A DNA stretch of 14,858 nt from Flavobacteriaceae bacterium (GTDB taxonomy: Bacteria > Bacteroidota > Bacteroidia > Flavobacteriales > Flavobacteriaceae). The notes below the pieces were generated by a model. That model was not told where the DNA came from. It did no database searches and saw only the letters and a list, made by a program, of their open reading frames with translations. Both the position numbers and the translations under genes were made by a program. Numbering within the stretch: position 1 is the stretch's first letter; each line of letters begins with the position of its first letter. The stretch lies in the NCBI GenBank assembly GCA_947443815.1, contig CANEXR010000036.1:1-14858 (forward strand), read 5' to 3'. Below, in pieces: positions 14,524-14,858 of this stretch.

Positions 14524-14554
14524 GCTCAACTGTGTGAGCACGGATTGCAAATCC
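14524..14554. repeat. Double-hairpin, REP-like element
   Basis: GCTCA-ACTGTG-TGAGC (14524-14539) is followed two bases later by GGATT-GCA-AATCC (14542-14554). Two short stems side by side in a gene gap recall REP sequences mobilised by RAYT (IS200/IS605-like) transposases in Bacteroidota. This is from memory and was not searched. No transposase gene lies in the window. Confidence 0.4.
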
Positions 14555-14705
14555 ACTATCGTACCGATGATATATCCGCACCATCTGGGTTTTCAATTGA
14601 ATTTTAGTTTAAACTGCTTTTAAATGCGTGATAAGATAGTTTTAAGTTGTTTTCTGCTATAAAACATCTGCAAAATATCGTTTTTATAATTATAAGAAAA
14701 AGTGA

Positions 14706-14749
14706 GGGTATCCTCGGGGTATCTATGGAGTATCTACGGGGTATCTACG
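14706..14749. repeat. Tandem array, four 11-nt units (GGGTATCTACG)
   Basis: Four contiguous 11-mers: GGGTATCCTCG, GGGTATCTATG, GAGTATCTACG and GGGTATCTACG. The period is exact and the units differ at one or two bases. Five bases separate this array from a second one with the same period. 11 nt is close to one helical turn. Confidence 0.8.
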
Positions 14750-14754
14750 GGACT

Positions 14755-14787
14755 GACTCGTCCTTGACTCGTCCTTGTCTCGTCCTG
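14755..14787. repeat. Tandem array, three 11-nt units (GACTCGTCCTT)
   Basis: Two identical 11-mers (GACTCGTCCTT) are followed by a third with two changes (GTCTCGTCCTG). The unit differs from that of the neighbouring array but has the same length. Confidence 0.8.
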
Positions 14788-14858
14788 AAATAACTATAGA
14801 GGTTATTAAATAAATCCTATTATAGCTATACAAATATAATCCTTAATCCTGAACTTAC

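Larger units (their letters stand above)
14394..14858. other. Gene-free tail with hairpins and 11-nt tandem arrays
   Basis: I find no credible open frame here. In order it holds an AT-rich stretch, a GC-richer island with two neighbouring hairpins (14524-14554), another AT-rich stretch, two tandem arrays with an 11-nt unit (14706-14787) and a short palindrome TATAGCTATA (14821-14830). The islands differ from the surrounding AT-rich DNA in base content, which fits inserted repeat elements. Confidence 0.5.

Noticed and set aside
14519..14590. Possible tRNA-Cys (TTGCAAA anticodon-like loop)
   Set aside because: The loop looks right, but the anticodon stem pairs at only three positions, there is no TTCGA T-loop, and no acceptor stem can be closed.
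14706..14787. CRISPR array
   Set aside because: The units are 11 nt and directly adjacent, with no spacers and no cas genes.

Overview
The window looks like a chromosomal segment of a Flavobacterium-type Bacteroidota. The DNA is AT-rich, no Shine-Dalgarno pattern stands out before the start codons, several intergenic regions carry the Bacteroidota -7 promoter motif TAnnTTTG, and the protein set (DUF4114, LytTR regulators, FIST, HemW, RuvC, DUF4184, DUF456) fits that group. Species cannot be fixed from the sequence alone. There is no rRNA, no convincing tRNA, no CRISPR array and no intact transposase.

Layout. (1) 1-509, minus: the N-terminal part of a secreted DUF4114 protein that runs off the window, followed by about 450 bp of AT-rich non-coding DNA. 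(2) 966-6086, minus: a compact five-gene signalling operon. In transcription order it encodes an HNOBA-PAS-PAS histidine kinase, a FIST-domain sensor, a second soluble histidine kinase, a stand-alone Hpt protein and a LytTR response regulator. Gaps are 12 bp or less, or genes overlap. A single-domain CheY-like receiver (6586-7002, minus, with its own promoter candidate) lies about 500 bp upstream. Together these supply every part of a His-Asp-His-Asp phosphorelay. (3) 7201-10151, minus: a likely housekeeping operon ruvC - hemW - cyclase-family hydrolase - MmcQ/YjbR protein. (4) 10208-12237, plus: a flippase-like (LPG_synthase_TM) membrane protein overlapping by ATGA with a membrane family-2 glycosyltransferase, probably a glycolipid or envelope-glycan pair. 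(5) 12234-13860, minus: a secreted small protein, a lipoprotein with a TonB-C-like tail, and a DUF4184 membrane protein. (6) 13893-14393, plus: a DUF456 membrane protein. (7) 14394-14858: a gene-free tail with a REP-like double hairpin and two adjoining tandem arrays that share an exact 11-nt period.

The most interesting system is the FIST/HNOBA phosphorelay. FIST proteins include the haem-binding NosP nitric-oxide sensors. HNOBA is the domain that normally accompanies H-NOX nitric-oxide sensors. Here an HNOBA kinase sits next to a FIST protein with no H-NOX gene in the window. This suggests a gas- or haem-responsive relay ending in transcriptional control by the LytTR protein; that function is inference. 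The two kinases have closely similar catalytic cores, consistent with tandem duplication and separate input domains.
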